Origin: an uncultured Rikenellaceae bacterium
Lineage (GTDB): Bacteria > Bacteroidota > Bacteroidia > Bacteroidales > Rikenellaceae
Assembly (NCBI GenBank): GCA_944326945.1
Contig: CALVFY010000012.1
Coordinates: 1-59,512, forward strand
Direction: 5' to 3'
Length of the DNA stretch: 59,512 bases
Position numbers and translations under genes: made by a program. Of the stretch, positions 1-9,199 are shown piece after piece (positions within the stretch are counted from its first letter, which is position 1; the number at the start of each line of letters is the position of its first letter). The notes beneath the pieces were generated by a model, which saw only the letters and a list, made by a program, of their open reading frames with translations, made no database searches and was not told the DNA's origin.

Positions 1-5
1 GAAGC

Positions 6-36
6 CCGCCATTGACGTTAACTTTGTCAATGACGG
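6..36 (-). terminator. Possible terminator hairpin after the sulfatase-fold gene
   Basis: A 7-bp perfect stem (cattgac at 10-16 with gtcaatg at 26-32) extends by three more pairs beyond one mismatch. It lies about 40 bp past the stop of the minus-strand gene ending at 74. There is no clear U-tract, so it may be a 3' stabilising hairpin instead. Confidence 0.3.
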
Positions 37-73
37 ACAACTGGCTATTTTCTAATTTTATTTCGAACTCACG

Positions 74-2086
74 TTATTTTACCAAATAGTCCTTTGCCTC
101 CAGATGTCGATAATATTGCTGTATGACTGCTTTCAGGCGACGTTCTGCATCCCGGACAGCTTCGTTCTCCTTCCCGAGCAGATTATGCTGTTGAAGGGTG
201 TCGTTACGGGCATACGCACCCAGCAGTTTTTCCTCGTCGAAATAGATCACCACCGAATCGGTAATGGCCTGGAAATTCTGATTGGCATAATTGACCGCCA
301 TGGGCAGCCGTTCGGGTTCACCGAGAATATCCCGTCCGAAAGCGAAATAAGGCTTGTCGTATCCGATCAATCCCAACAGGGTGGGCATCAGGTCGGTCTG
401 TTGAGCCACCACATTATCCATACCCCGCAGAGCCCCGTCGGGAGTATACAGGAAGAGAACAATCCGGCTCCTCCCTGTAGGCGTATGAGTTTTAGGAGCA
501 AAAATCTCCGATGAGACATGATCGGCCGTAAAGACAAAGATCGTATTACGGAACCAGTCGGTACGGGCAGCCTGTTCGAAAAACCGACGCAAGGCCAGAT
601 CCGTATAGGCCACTCCCTTATGAATCCGTGTATGTCCTTCGGGCAGAGAATCCTTGTATTTCTCGGGCACCACGAAGGGATGGTGGGAGGAGAGAGTAAA
701 GACTGAAGCAAAGAAAGGTTGGGGCAGTTCTCCGAGAGTTTCCTCCATGAAACCAAGGAACGGTTCATCCCAAATGCCCCAATACCCGTCGTAATCTTCT
801 GTTCCATGAGCTGCCTCATAATCCTCCTGACTATACAGCCGAGTGATCCCGGAAGCGGTGGCATAAGCGCCGAAGCCCATCGAACCGCGAGGCGATCCAC
901 AGAAAAAGGCGGTGGCATAACCCTCCTCACTCAGGATTTTCGGCAATCCACGGGTCGGCCCCAACGATTGAGGCAAGAGGACAAAAGGCGTCTTGAACGA
1001 AGGAATCGAACTGAACACGGCGGGTAATGCCTCGATCGACTTGTGTCCGTTGGCGAAACCCGAAGTAAAGGTGTAGCCTGCCAGCATCAACGAATCGAGG
1101 AAAGGCGTAAAGCCTTTGCCATCGGGATAGAGATCAGGATTGAGCAGTGCAGAATGTTCGGCACTGAAACTCTCCAAGACAAAGATCACAATATTACGCT
1201 GACCCAACACCGGACGCATCATTCCCGGCCCGGCACAGTTCATCAGCGAATCGATTTCCACCCCGGGCATTCCCGCTCCATAGCCGCCGTTGGGGTAGTG
1301 ACAGGGAGTGAAGATCGATTCCAACTCTTCGGGCGTATAATATTTCGTATAGGTGATATGTCCCTTGCCCAGAGTACGGATAATGCAGAACGGATTGCTC
1401 AAAATCAGGTTGGCCTTGTCGGGGGACGGGGTGTAAAGCGTGGCATTACTCAAGGTAATGGGACGTACCGAACGACCGAAACCGCCCCGGATTCCCCCGA
1501 TAACGAGTGCAATGGCACCCAGCAAAAACAGTGTTCCGACGGCCATGTATCCTCCCCGATGAGCGATCGGAGTCCGGGGACGACCGCACCGACGCCACAC
1601 CCATATCATAGCTGCTATCAATACCGCTCCGACCGCAACCAGATACCAGTTTTCGGCGGCGAATTTGAGGATCAACCGCCCGGAATTGTCGTTGGAAGCG
1701 AAGAAAATCTCATCGGAAGTGAATCGTTTCTGTGTGTAATGGAAATAGATGGCATCGGCCAGATTGATGACGACAGCCACTCCATTGACCACGATCCAAT
1801 ATACGAACAGCACCCGTTGATAGCCGCTCTTCTCCCGTATCCGCAGAGGCAACAGCGAAAGCAGAACAAACAAGGCATTGATATATAGAATCGAAGCCGT
1901 GTCAAAAACAAGCGCCCCCTTGAACAGAGACCACCACTCCGCCCCCGACACCGGTCCCAGCAGAGAGGCGTTATAGAGATAAAACACTATTCGACACAAA
2001 AACAAAACGACATAAACCACTAACAGTCTTTTCAGCAAGACCATAATGTCGCTATTCCACCACTTGGTGCAGATTCCGCACTTCAT
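74..2086 (-). CDS. LTA synthase-like / sulfatase-superfamily membrane transferase
   Basis: Inner-membrane protein of up to 670 aa with five hydrophobic segments in the first ~200 residues, then a periplasmic alkaline-phosphatase/sulfatase-fold domain from about residue 298. The metal-site strand NIVIFVLESFSAEH carries a likely ligand at E305, the nucleophile region is NGHKSIEALPA (S350 is the candidate) and a late TADH motif completes the site. Family members (LtaS, OpgB, EptA-like) transfer phosphoglycerol or phosphoethanolamine groups. A Gram-negative bacterium lacks classical lipoteichoic acid, so the acceptor is unknown; a lipid or glycan head-group modification is my inference. An internal ATG at 2042-2044 (M15), just before the first membrane helix, is at least as likely a start. 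It follows cysE on the same strand with a short gap, so co-transcription is likely. Confidence 0.85.
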   Translation of the reverse strand: MKCGICTKWWNSDIMVLLKRLLVVYVVLFLCRIVFYLYNASLLGPVSGAEWWSLFKGALVFDTASILYINALFVLLSLLPLRIREKSGYQRVLFVYWIVVNGVAVVINLADAIYFHYTQKRFTSDEIFFASNDNSGRLILKFAAENWYLVAVGAVLIAAMIWVWRRCGRPRTPIAHRGGYMAVGTLFLLGAIALVIGGIRGGFGRSVRPITLSNATLYTPSPDKANLILSNPFCIIRTLGKGHITYTKYYTPEELESIFTPCHYPNGGYGAGMPGVEIDSLMNCAGPGMMRPVLGQRNIVIFVLESFSAEHSALLNPDLYPDGKGFTPFLDSLMLAGYTFTSGFANGHKSIEALPAVFSSIPSFKTPFVLLPQSLGPTRGLPKILSEEGYATAFFCGSPRGSMGFGAYATASGITRLYSQEDYEAAHGTEDYDGYWGIWDEPFLGFMEETLGELPQPFFASVFTLSSHHPFVVPEKYKDSLPEGHTRIHKGVAYTDLALRRFFEQAARTDWFRNTIFVFTADHVSSEIFAPKTHTPTGRSRIVLFLYTPDGALRGMDNVVAQQTDLMPTLLGLIGYDKPYFAFGRDILGEPERLPMAVNYANQNFQAITDSVVIYFDEEKLLGAYARNDTLQQHNLLGKENEAVRDAERRLKAVIQQYYRHLEAKDYLVK

Positions 2087-2122
2087 ACCGTTCGGATATT
2101 TAATTTCGTATTAGGCGAACCC

Positions 2123-2968
2123 CTACTTCTCCGTTTTTTCTTTTTTCTGCCGGGAAGGCCCGGCCCCTTTAATAATGATTTCGGGACGATGATAAACCCG
2201 TGAGTTGGGCGGAACCGATTCGGTAAGCCACACATTACCGCCGATTACGGTATCGTGACCGATTGTAGTATCGCCTCCCAGAATGGTACTTCCGGCATAG
2301 ATGATCACATTGTCCTCTATCTTCGGATGACGCCGTACCCCTTTCAATTCCTTGTCGACATAAGCAGCACCGAGGGTCACACCCTGGTAGATTTTCACAT
2401 TGTCACCAATAATGCAAGTCTCTCCGATCACGATTCCCGTTCCGTGGTCGATATAGAACCGCTTTCCGATCGTCGCTCCCGGATGGATATCGATTCCTGT
2501 CTGGCTGTGTGCCCACTCGGCCACTACACGAGGCAGGATCGGGATATTCAATTTGTACATCACATGAGCCAATCGATGAATAATCATGGCATAGAATCCC
2601 GGATAACATAGAATCACCTCCTCCTTGCAATAAGAGGCCGGATCACAACGGTCATACATTTCGGCATCCTGCATCAATCCGGTGAAGATCAAAGGAATCT
2701 CTCCGAAAAAACGTTCCGTGATCGACTCACAGCAGCAATCCTGCGAGGCACACAGCGGAGAGATGATCTTCAGAAACCGCTCCTGAATCTGTTCCCAACG
2801 CAGTTCTATCTCCTTGAGCGACATATTTTTATTGGCTCGTACCAAAAAAAGCAGATTGACCAGCGAGTCGATGAATTCACGAGCCTCCACCGTAGAGGGG
2901 ACTTCTCGATAGAAAGCGCGAGTCATCTTATAGAGACGAGCCGGAAAATTTTTCAACGTATTTGTCAT
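2123..2968 (-). CDS. cysE: Serine O-acetyltransferase
   Basis: Makes O-acetylserine from serine and acetyl-CoA, the first committed step of cysteine synthesis, in the cytoplasm. The 281-aa protein has an alpha-helical N-terminal domain followed by left-handed beta-helix hexapeptide repeats. The signature stretches HPGATIGKRFYIDHGTGIVI, IGETCIIGDNVKIYQGVTLG and the late GSTILGG turn are clear, including the catalytic His/Asp context YIDHG. The C-terminal tail is short and Lys-rich. It sits 21 bp after the DUF456 gene and ahead of the sulfatase-fold gene on the same strand; no functional link between the three is obvious. Length matches the longer SatA/EpsC-type enzymes of Bacteroidetes. Confidence 0.93.
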   Translation of the reverse strand: MTNTLKNFPARLYKMTRAFYREVPSTVEAREFIDSLVNLLFLVRANKNMSLKEIELRWEQIQERFLKIISPLCASQDCCCESITERFFGEIPLIFTGLMQDAEMYDRCDPASYCKEEVILCYPGFYAMIIHRLAHVMYKLNIPILPRVVAEWAHSQTGIDIHPGATIGKRFYIDHGTGIVIGETCIIGDNVKIYQGVTLGAAYVDKELKGVRRHPKIEDNVIIYAGSTILGGDTTIGHDTVIGGNVWLTESVPPNSRVYHRPEIIIKGAGPSRQKKEKTEK

Positions 2969-2989
2969 CGCACACCCAGATTTAATCGA

Positions 2990-3478
2990 TTACACCAACG
3001 CAGCTATCACATAATAAAACATAAAACCGGCCGAAACCAGTTTGATACCGGTACCCAGAATGAATCCCACCAGCGAACCGAACGCTACCTTAAGGGCTTT
3101 CCACACATCTCGATTTTCGGCCCGATGACTGTATAATTCACCCAACAGAGCACCAAGAAACATTCCCCCGATCATTCCCACGGGCGGGAAGACGAAAATT
3201 CCGACCAACATACCGGCCAAAGACCAACGAGCGGCCTCTTTCGAGCCACCGGTAAGACGGGTCAAATAGGGTGGAATCAAATAGTCGATCACGGTCACAG
3301 CAGCCGTAATGATCAACCATGTGAGCAGGAACGAAGTGGAGAACTCTCCATATCCCGCCCAATGTACCAGCAACAAGCCCACATAACTGATCGGGGGGCC
3401 CGGCAAAACAGGCAGTATGCTGCCCAAGACACCCGTTATCACACACAATACGGCCAATATAATCAGTAAAGTATCCAT
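2990..3478 (-). CDS. DUF456 family membrane protein
   Basis: Small integral membrane protein, 162 aa from the ATG at 3476-3478. That start is chosen because it places the first hydrophobic helix (MDTLLIILAVLCVITGVLG) at the N-terminus; an upstream extension would add a basic, non-conserved leader. It shows the DUF456 pattern: glycine/proline-rich LPVLPGPPISYVGLL, further hydrophobic helices and a glycine-rich block (MLVGIFVFPPVGMIGGMFLG). Function is unknown in the family. A weak -7-like element TACCTTTA lies on the minus strand at 3499-3506, so this gene probably starts the cysE transcription unit, separated from the frd operon by the hairpin at 3619-3652. Confidence 0.85.
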   Translation of the reverse strand: MDTLLIILAVLCVITGVLGSILPVLPGPPISYVGLLLVHWAGYGEFSTSFLLTWLIITAAVTVIDYLIPPYLTRLTGGSKEAARWSLAGMLVGIFVFPPVGMIGGMFLGALLGELYSHRAENRDVWKALKVAFGSLVGFILGTGIKLVSAGFMFYYVIAALV

Positions 3479-3618
3479 TGTCACACGTTTCAATTTGGTA
3501 AAGGTAGTGATTTTCGCCGGAATCCCACACCCTATCTCCCGCAAACTGATTGCCCTTCATATTCGGAGAGGCATTTTTTACTCTCACCACGAGGTTCCCG
3601 CTCTCAAAACGACCTCTA

Positions 3619-3652
3619 AAAGAAGAGGGCATCTTTCGACGCCCTCTTCTTT
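3619..3652 (-). terminator. Terminator of the fumarate reductase operon
   Basis: Perfect 12-bp stem (aaagaagagggc at 3619-3630, gccctcttcttt at 3641-3652) with a 10-nt loop, 19 bp past the stop codon of the iron-sulfur subunit gene. Confidence 0.8.
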
Positions 3653-3670
3653 CTGTATGCGAAAATTCGT

Positions 3671-4414
3671 TTAGTCTTTCAGTTTGGCCGACAGGAATTC
3701 GCGGTTGAGACGGGCGATATGGGAGATCGAAATGCCTTTCGGACACTCGGCCTCACAGGCACCGGTGTTGGTACAGTTACCGAAGCCCAGCTCATCCATC
3801 TTGGCGACCATAGCCTTGGCACGACGAGCACCCTCTACACGGCCCTGCGGCAACTTGGCCAGCGACGACACGCGAGCAGCCACGAACAGCATGGCCGAAC
3901 CATTTTTGCAGGTAGCCACACATGCACCGCAACCGATACAGGCAGCCGCATCCATACTCTCGTCAGCATCCTTCTTGGGAATAGGAATCGCATTGGCATC
4001 GGGCACACCTCCCGTATTGACAGAGATGAATCCTCCGGCCTGCAGAATCTTGTCGAATGCACTACGATCCACAGCCAGGTCCTTGATCACCGGGAAAGCG
4101 GCAGAACGCCACGGCTCGATAGTGATCGTGTCACCGTCGTGGAACTTGCGCATGTGGAGCTGACAGGTGGTGATGTCCTCGTCGGGCCCGTGTGCATGGC
4201 CGTTGATGTGCAGCGAGCACATGCCGCAGATACCCTCACGGCAGTCGTGGTCGAAGACCACCGGTTCCTTGCCCTCGTGAATCAGATTGTTGTTGAGGAT
4301 GTCGAGCATCTCCAGGAACGAAGTGTCGGGCGAGATGTTCTCCACGTGATAGGTTTCGAAACCTCCTTTGGATTTGGCGTCCTTCTGGCGCCATATTTTC
4401 AATTTCAGATTCAT
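3671..4414 (-). CDS. frdB: Fumarate reductase/succinate dehydrogenase iron-sulfur subunit
   Basis: Electron-transfer subunit (247 aa) of the membrane-bound quinol:fumarate reductase/succinate dehydrogenase. It carries three clusters: a plant-type [2Fe-2S] site ([16 protein letters not shown], near residue 60), then [14 protein letters not shown] and [14 protein letters not shown] for the 3Fe/4Fe clusters. The insertion [20 protein letters not shown] after the second motif is typical of the Bacteroidetes/epsilon-type b558 enzymes. It is last in the frdC-frdA-frdB operon, 43 bp after frdA. In anaerobic Bacteroidales this complex works mainly as fumarate reductase, ending the succinate/propionate fermentation branch; direction cannot be read from sequence. 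Confidence 0.95.
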   Translation of the reverse strand: MNLKLKIWRQKDAKSKGGFETYHVENISPDTSFLEMLDILNNNLIHEGKEPVVFDHDCREGICGMCSLHINGHAHGPDEDITTCQLHMRKFHDGDTITIEPWRSAAFPVIKDLAVDRSAFDKILQAGGFISVNTGGVPDANAIPIPKKDADESMDAAACIGCGACVATCKNGSAMLFVAARVSSLAKLPQGRVEGARRAKAMVAKMDELGFGNCTNTGACEAECPKGISISHIARLNREFLSAKLKD

Positions 4415-4457
4415 GATCTCTTGATTTTACACGTTTTTGATTATTCGCTCCCTCACC

Positions 4458-6401
4458 TTAGTCCTTATAGTTACGTTGAGCCAAGTGTACGGCCTCGAAC
4501 TTGAGTTCTTCTTTATGGAGCACCGGTGCAGAATCTTTTCCGGTATATTCCCATACGGCAGCGTAAGCATAATGTTCGTCATCACGCAACGCCTCTCCCT
4601 CGGGAGTCTGATACTCTACACGGAAATGTCCGCCGCACGACTCGTTACGGTTCAAACCGTCGAGTGCCATCAGTTCGCCCAGTTCGAGGAAGTCTGCCAG
4701 ACGCAATGCCTTTTCGAGCTCCTGGTTGAACTCGTTCGCCGTTCCCGGAACCTTCACATCGGCCCAGAACTCCTTACGCAGTTTCTGAATCTCGGTGATC
4801 GCTTTCTCGAGGCTCTCTTTCGTACGGGCCATACCTACATTCTCCCACATGATGTGACCCAATTTCTTATGGATTTCGTCCACGGTCTGCTTACCTTGGA
4901 TCGAGAAGAGTTTTTCGATCCGGGCCTTGGCCGATTTCTCTGCCTCGTCGAACTCCTTAGTAGTTGTATCCACCTTCGGTGATTGAATCTCGTGCGAGAG
5001 ATAGTCGCCGATCGTGTAAGGAAGCACGAAGTAACCGTCGGCCAGACCCTGCATCAGGGCCGAAGCTCCCAGACGGTTGGCGCCGTGATCGGAGAAGTTG
5101 GCCTCACCGATGGCATAAAGTCCGGGGATCGTGGTCATCAGGTTGTAATCCACCCAAATACCGCCCATTGTATAGTGTACGGCAGGATAGATCATCATCG
5201 GTTCGTGGTAGGGATTCACATCGGTGATCTTCTCATACATCTGGAAAAGGTTGCCGTAACGCTGACGGATCACATCCTCGCCCAGACGCTCGATAGCGGT
5301 CTTGAAATCGAGGAAGACGGCCAGACCCGTTTCGTTTACGCCGAACCCGGCATCGCACCGCTCCTTGGCAGCACGCGAAGCCACATCGCGCGGTACGAGG
5401 TTGCCGAAGGCGGGATAACGACGCTCCAAATAATAGTCGCGGTCCTCTTCGGCAATATCCGACGGCTTTTTCTTCTTGGCGCGGAGAGCCTCCACGTCCT
5501 CTTTTTTCTTGGGAACCCAGATGCGGCCGTCGTTACGCAGCGACTCGGACATCAGCGTCAGTTTCGACTGCTGGTCGCCGTGTACGGGGATACAGGTGGG
5601 GTGGATCTGCGTGAAGCAGGGATTGGCGAAGAATGCCCCCTTCTTGTAGCACTGCCAAGCGGCCGAACCGTTCGAGTTCATGGCGTTGGTCGAGAGGAAG
5701 AAGGTGTTTCCGTAACCACCCGAAGCCAATACCACGGCATGAGCGCCGAATCGTTCAATCTGCCCTGTTACCAGATTACGGGTAATAATACCACGGGCCT
5801 TACCATCGACAATAACCAATTCGAGCATCTCGTGGCGCGGAAAACTCTTCACGCTACCTTTGGCGATCTGACGGTTGAGGGCTGCATAGGCACCCAACAG
5901 CAACTGCTGTCCCGTCTGGCCACGGGCATAGAACGTACGCGATACCTGCGCCCCACCGAACGAACGGTTGTCGAGCAGACCACCGTATTCGCGAGCAAAA
6001 GGAACACCCTGAGCCACACACTGGTCGATGATCGAGTTGGAAACCTCGGCCAGACGATATACATTGGCTTCACGAGCACGATAGTCACCACCCTTGATCG
6101 TATCGTAGAAAAGGCGGAACACCGAGTCGTTATCGTTCTGGTAATTCTTGGCGGCATTGATACCGCCTTGAGCGGCGATCGAGTGGGCACGACGGGGAGA
6201 GTCGGAGATGCAGAACACCTTCACATTATAGCCCAATTCACCCAACGAAGCAGCTGCCGATGCACCGCCCAGTCCCGTACCTATAACAATAATGTCCAGT
6301 TTACGTTTGTTGGCCGGACTGACCACCTTGATCTCGGCCTTATGTTTACTCCATTTTTCAGCCAACGGGCCGGCAGGAATTTTCGAATCTAACGTTGCCA
6401 T
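4458..6401 (-). CDS. frdA: Fumarate reductase/succinate dehydrogenase flavoprotein subunit
   Basis: Catalytic FAD-binding subunit, 647 aa from the ATG at 6399-6401. The reading frame continues upstream to a TTG at 6420-6422, but the ATG gives the usual N-terminus ([20 protein letters not shown]). Visible features are the dinucleotide fold ([20 protein letters not shown]), the FAD-attachment region [18 protein letters not shown], the substrate-site block [10 protein letters not shown] and the [14 protein letters not shown] stretch. It lies 29 bp after frdC and 43 bp before frdB. The long reading frame on the opposite strand of this gene is a composition shadow. Confidence 0.95.
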   Translation of the reverse strand: MATLDSKIPAGPLAEKWSKHKAEIKVVSPANKRKLDIIVIGTGLGGASAAASLGELGYNVKVFCISDSPRRAHSIAAQGGINAAKNYQNDNDSVFRLFYDTIKGGDYRAREANVYRLAEVSNSIIDQCVAQGVPFAREYGGLLDNRSFGGAQVSRTFYARGQTGQQLLLGAYAALNRQIAKGSVKSFPRHEMLELVIVDGKARGIITRNLVTGQIERFGAHAVVLASGGYGNTFFLSTNAMNSNGSAAWQCYKKGAFFANPCFTQIHPTCIPVHGDQQSKLTLMSESLRNDGRIWVPKKKEDVEALRAKKKKPSDIAEEDRDYYLERRYPAFGNLVPRDVASRAAKERCDAGFGVNETGLAVFLDFKTAIERLGEDVIRQRYGNLFQMYEKITDVNPYHEPMMIYPAVHYTMGGIWVDYNLMTTIPGLYAIGEANFSDHGANRLGASALMQGLADGYFVLPYTIGDYLSHEIQSPKVDTTTKEFDEAEKSAKARIEKLFSIQGKQTVDEIHKKLGHIMWENVGMARTKESLEKAITEIQKLRKEFWADVKVPGTANEFNQELEKALRLADFLELGELMALDGLNRNESCGGHFRVEYQTPEGEALRDDEHYAYAAVWEYTGKDSAPVLHKEELKFEAVHLAQRNYKD

Positions 6402-6430
6402 ATCTTTGTTTTTATTTTTCAATTAGGAAC

Positions 6431-7123
6431 TTAACAGGCATAGGGGCACAGGCTCCGGAAAAAGAAGACCAGTACTACCAACGCAAAGCAAAGGAATACG
6501 ACAGTGGCTACGATATTGGCCAGACACTTGGTGCGCGACAACCAGATCTGATTGTTCCAACCCACGGTCTGGAACATGCTCCAAAATCCGTGAGTAAGGT
6601 GGAACCAGAGAGCGGCAAGCCATATCAGATAGAGCACCACATAGTACCACTGACTGAACGTATATTGAATCAGGGCAGCACCGTCGGTGGGCGAAAGACC
6701 CAGCGAATTTTCATGTTGTCCGAGAATCTCGACCAGCTGCATCTTACTCCAGAAGTTGAACAAGTGGAGCAACAGGCCCAACACAACGATCAGACCCAAT
6801 ACGAACATGTTCTTCGAAGCCCAGCTGACCCCTTGTTCGTGAGCGGTTTCAGCATAACGGATAACACCCCGGGCCTTACGGTTGCGCAGGGTAAGGATGA
6901 TGGCGTAGATAAAGTGTACCGCTACGCCGGCAGCCAGTACGAGCGTTCCTATCAGCGCGTACCAGTTGGCGCCCAGGAACTCGCAGATCGCGTTATAGGC
7001 ATCAGCCGAGAAAACGGCCGCCAGGTTCATGCTCATGTGGAAGAGCAGGAACAGCACCAGAAAAGCCCCCGAAACGCTCATGATCAGCTTTCTGCCGATC
7101 GATGAAGTGAACAGATTACTCAT
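6431..7123 (-). CDS. frdC: Fumarate reductase/succinate dehydrogenase cytochrome b subunit
   Basis: Membrane anchor of the complex (230 aa), b558/DUF-type family of the Bacteroidetes enzymes. Five transmembrane helices are visible (around residues 12-32, 55-78, 103-125, 143-170 and 200-225), with histidines suitable as haem b ligands in FHMSMNLAAVF, AVHFIYAI, LLHLFNFW and FHLTHGFWSMFQTVGW. It exchanges electrons with menaquinone. First gene of the operon; its start is a clear ATG at 7121-7123 and a good Bacteroidetes promoter lies about 60 bp upstream. Confidence 0.92.
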   Translation of the reverse strand: MSNLFTSSIGRKLIMSVSGAFLVLFLLFHMSMNLAAVFSADAYNAICEFLGANWYALIGTLVLAAGVAVHFIYAIILTLRNRKARGVIRYAETAHEQGVSWASKNMFVLGLIVVLGLLLHLFNFWSKMQLVEILGQHENSLGLSPTDGAALIQYTFSQWYYVVLYLIWLAALWFHLTHGFWSMFQTVGWNNQIWLSRTKCLANIVATVVFLCFALVVLVFFFRSLCPYAC

Positions 7124-7180
7124 AAAATAAATTTTTTGTTTGTACGGTTTGTGCAGCGTCTGTCGCGCCGTTTAAAGCCA

Positions 7181-7211
7181 CAAAGTTATCCGATTGTTTG
7201 TAAAATAACAA
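7181..7211 (-). promoter_or_regulatory. Promoter of frdCAB
   Basis: On the minus strand TTG (7209-7211) is followed after 20 nt by TAACTTTG (7181-7188), matching the Bacteroidetes sigma-ABfr consensus TTTG-N19-21-TAnnTTTG. Confidence 0.75.
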
Positions 7212-7401
7212 CAAACACGAAACAAGTTTTTAAAAATATTTTTCATACCCCTCCATGACGACACTGCGTATCACACACTAAAGATTGATTATCATTAAAT
7301 TAACCATTTTCATCGGTTCGATCAGGAAGATTCTCCTCGACAAATCTTCAATCTGCCACCCCCGACCCTATCCGGAAATTCCGGCAGTAAAAAACCTTTC
7401 A

Positions 7402-7432
7402 TTGGAACAATAAAAATAAAAATCTATTTTTG
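7402..7432 (+). promoter_or_regulatory. Promoter of the ECF sigma gene
   Basis: TTG (7402-7404), a 20-nt spacer and TATTTTTG (7425-7432) match the Bacteroidetes vegetative promoter. So the sigma gene itself appears to be read by the housekeeping sigma factor. Confidence 0.75.
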
Positions 7433-7487
7433 CAGAAAACCTTCGTTCCCCAGAATTCGATCCAATCAGAAAGAAAATCGGCGCACC

Positions 7488-8069
7488 ATGGTCCCTCGCC
7501 AAAATATCATGAATACCGAAACGGAACATGAATACATAGTCCGTATGAGCCAGGGAGATACCCGCTCATTCGAGACACTGTTCCTGGCCTGGCATCCTCG
7601 ATTGATCGGATTCCTGGAGGGATTCGTCAAAAACGAAGAGACCGCTCGCGACATGGCCCAAGACATTTTCTTCACCATCTGGGAACAGAGAGAAAAATTC
7701 GTCGAAATCCGATCATTCGGGGCCTATCTGTTCCGAATGGCCCGCAATGCGGTCTACAACTACCACGACCGGAAACACGTACACGATCGTTTCGAAAACG
7801 CCTCTTCCCGATCGGAAACAGCCAGTTCGAACGAAGTGGAAGAGGCCCTTTTCGTTCAGGAACTGGAATCTCTGATACAACTTGCCGTCTCCAACATGCC
7901 TCCTCAGCGGGAATTGATCTACCGTCTGAGTCGGGAAAAGAATCTCTCCAACGAAGAGATCGCCCAAATGCTCCATATCAGCAAACGTACCGTAGAGAAT
8001 CATCTCTCACTGGCACTGAGCGACATCCGTAAGATTGTGAAAATCTGCATTCTATTCTTCTATCATTAA
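7488..8069 (+). CDS. ECF RNA polymerase sigma factor of the PUL
   Basis: Extracytoplasmic-function sigma-70 factor, up to 193 aa. Region 2 is clear (DTRSFETLFLAWHPRLIGFL ... ARDMAQDIFFTIWEQREKF) and region 4 ends the protein (LIYRLSREKNLSNEEIAQML, then HISKRTVENHLSLALSDIRK, a helix-turn-helix). A second ATG at 7509 (MNTETEHEYIVRMSQGD) is the more family-like start. It is followed by a FecR anti-sigma and an STN-type SusC, the standard cis-signalling arrangement: substrate binding outside releases the sigma factor, which transcribes the downstream susCD genes. The sigma factor is thus the likely activator of the genes from 9200 to 24172. Confidence 0.92.
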   Translation: MVPRQNIMNTETEHEYIVRMSQGDTRSFETLFLAWHPRLIGFLEGFVKNEETARDMAQDIFFTIWEQREKFVEIRSFGAYLFRMARNAVYNYHDRKHVHDRFENASSRSETASSNEVEEALFVQELESLIQLAVSNMPPQRELIYRLSREKNLSNEEIAQMLHISKRTVENHLSLALSDIRKIVKICILFFYH

Positions 8070-8078
8070 AAATATTTC

Positions 8079-8133
8079 ATCGCCGGCCGTGTGTAAGGGC
8101 ACCCTTGACTGTCTTATAGATACAAACGGCGAT
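8079..8133 (+). promoter_or_regulatory. Nested inverted repeat in the sigma-fecR leader
   Basis: A 7-bp inverted repeat (atcgccg at 8079-8085, cggcgat at 8127-8133) encloses a second one (aaggg-ca-ccctt, 8095-8106). The outer right arm ends one base before the fecR ATG at 8135, so folding would cover the translation start. A structural or operator role is inferred. Confidence 0.4.
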
Positions 8134-8134
8134 T

Positions 8135-9139
8135 ATGAAAGAAGAAGAGATCAAACGAATTATCCGTACGTTTTTCAGAAACAACTTTTCGGTCCAAACC
8201 ACCGAACGTTTCTTCTATTGGCTACGTATCGACAGCGACACTCAAAAGAAAAACCAGGCCCTTCAAGAGATCTGGGAGCAAACACCTTCCATTGTCTCGG
8301 AAAAGACCCATGCCGAATACTCCCGGCTACAAGCCCGGATCGAATCGGCAAAAACAACCTCGGTCATTAGGCCCCGGCCCCTACGTCGTCTGATGCGCTA
8401 CGCAGCCCTGTTCGCACTGCTGATCGCCACGGGAATATCGACCTATCTGATCACCCTATCCTCCCGGAAAGACACCGTTCAACCCGCCATGACCGAACTG
8501 TTCGTACCCTACGAAGAGTGTCAGGAAGTGACCCTCCCCGACGGATCAGTCGTCTGGGTCAACGCCGGATCGGTACTGATCTATCCCGAAACGTTTACTG
8601 GAACCACCCGCAGTGTCTATCTGAACGGAGAAGCCGATTTCAGTGTGGCGAAAAACCCCGAAAAACCTTTTATCGTACACACCAAAAATCTGCAAGTAGA
8701 GGCATTGGGTACCGTATTCTGCGTACAATCCTATCCAGGATCCCGCTATGTCCGCACCTCCCTGGAGGAGGGAAGTGTACGGGTTCGGGTCATGATGGAC
8801 AAAGGTCCCGAATTCTATTCGGCCGTGCTCACCCCGAACAAACAACTCACCTATGCGCGTCATACTCACGAAGTAACCATCGACGAGGTAGATGCCTCCT
8901 CGCTGGTGATGTGGAGAGAGGGTCATCTGATTTTCCAGAACACCCCTCTCGAAGAGATCGTGCTCAAACTCGAAAAACGGTACAATATCCGGATCAATTA
9001 CAATACATCTCTCTACGAAGGCAGATCCTATTACATCAAATTCCAACCTCACGAAACCGCCGAAGAAGCCGTGGCTATCCTCGCCAAACTGATTGGAGCC
9101 ACATATCAATTCAATGAATCGGTGGTCTACCTGCGCTAA
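8135..9139 (+). CDS. FecR-family anti-sigma factor
   Basis: Inner-membrane anti-sigma regulator (334 aa). The cytoplasmic N-terminal part (residues 1-86) would hold the sigma factor; one transmembrane helix follows (about 87-108, MRYAALFALLIATGISTYLI). The periplasmic FecR domain begins near residue 120 (ECQEVTLPDGSVVWVNAGSV, LNGEADFSVAKNPEKPFIVH) and a DUF4974-type secretin/TonB-like end follows (HLIFQNTPLEEIVLKLEKRY). It pairs with the sigma gene 65 bp upstream and the STN domain of the SusC encoded 60 bp downstream. Confidence 0.93.
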   Translation: MKEEEIKRIIRTFFRNNFSVQTTERFFYWLRIDSDTQKKNQALQEIWEQTPSIVSEKTHAEYSRLQARIESAKTTSVIRPRPLRRLMRYAALFALLIATGISTYLITLSSRKDTVQPAMTELFVPYEECQEVTLPDGSVVWVNAGSVLIYPETFTGTTRSVYLNGEADFSVAKNPEKPFIVHTKNLQVEALGTVFCVQSYPGSRYVRTSLEEGSVRVRVMMDKGPEFYSAVLTPNKQLTYARHTHEVTIDEVDASSLVMWREGHLIFQNTPLEEIVLKLEKRYNIRINYNTSLYEGRSYYIKFQPHETAEEAVAILAKLIGATYQFNESVVYLR

Positions 9140-9199
9140 TTCATTCTACACCATAATGAAGTCTTCTATTCAAATCTAAAAACTTTAAAAACACACAGC

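Larger units (their letters stand above)
7124..7487. other. Intergenic region between divergent frd operon and ECF sigma gene
   Basis: A 364-bp AT-rich non-coding gap holding two divergent promoters (7181-7211 minus, 7402-7432 plus). I see no RNA gene or coding region between them. Confidence 0.7.

Noticed and set aside
4983..6392. 469-aa open frame on the plus strand opposite frdA
   Set aside because: It lies fully antisense to a highly conserved gene and has no recognisable domain.
6402..6422. TTG start extending frdA by seven codons
   Set aside because: The ATG at 6399-6401 gives the family-typical N-terminus; the extension is a Lys/Asn-rich AT stretch.
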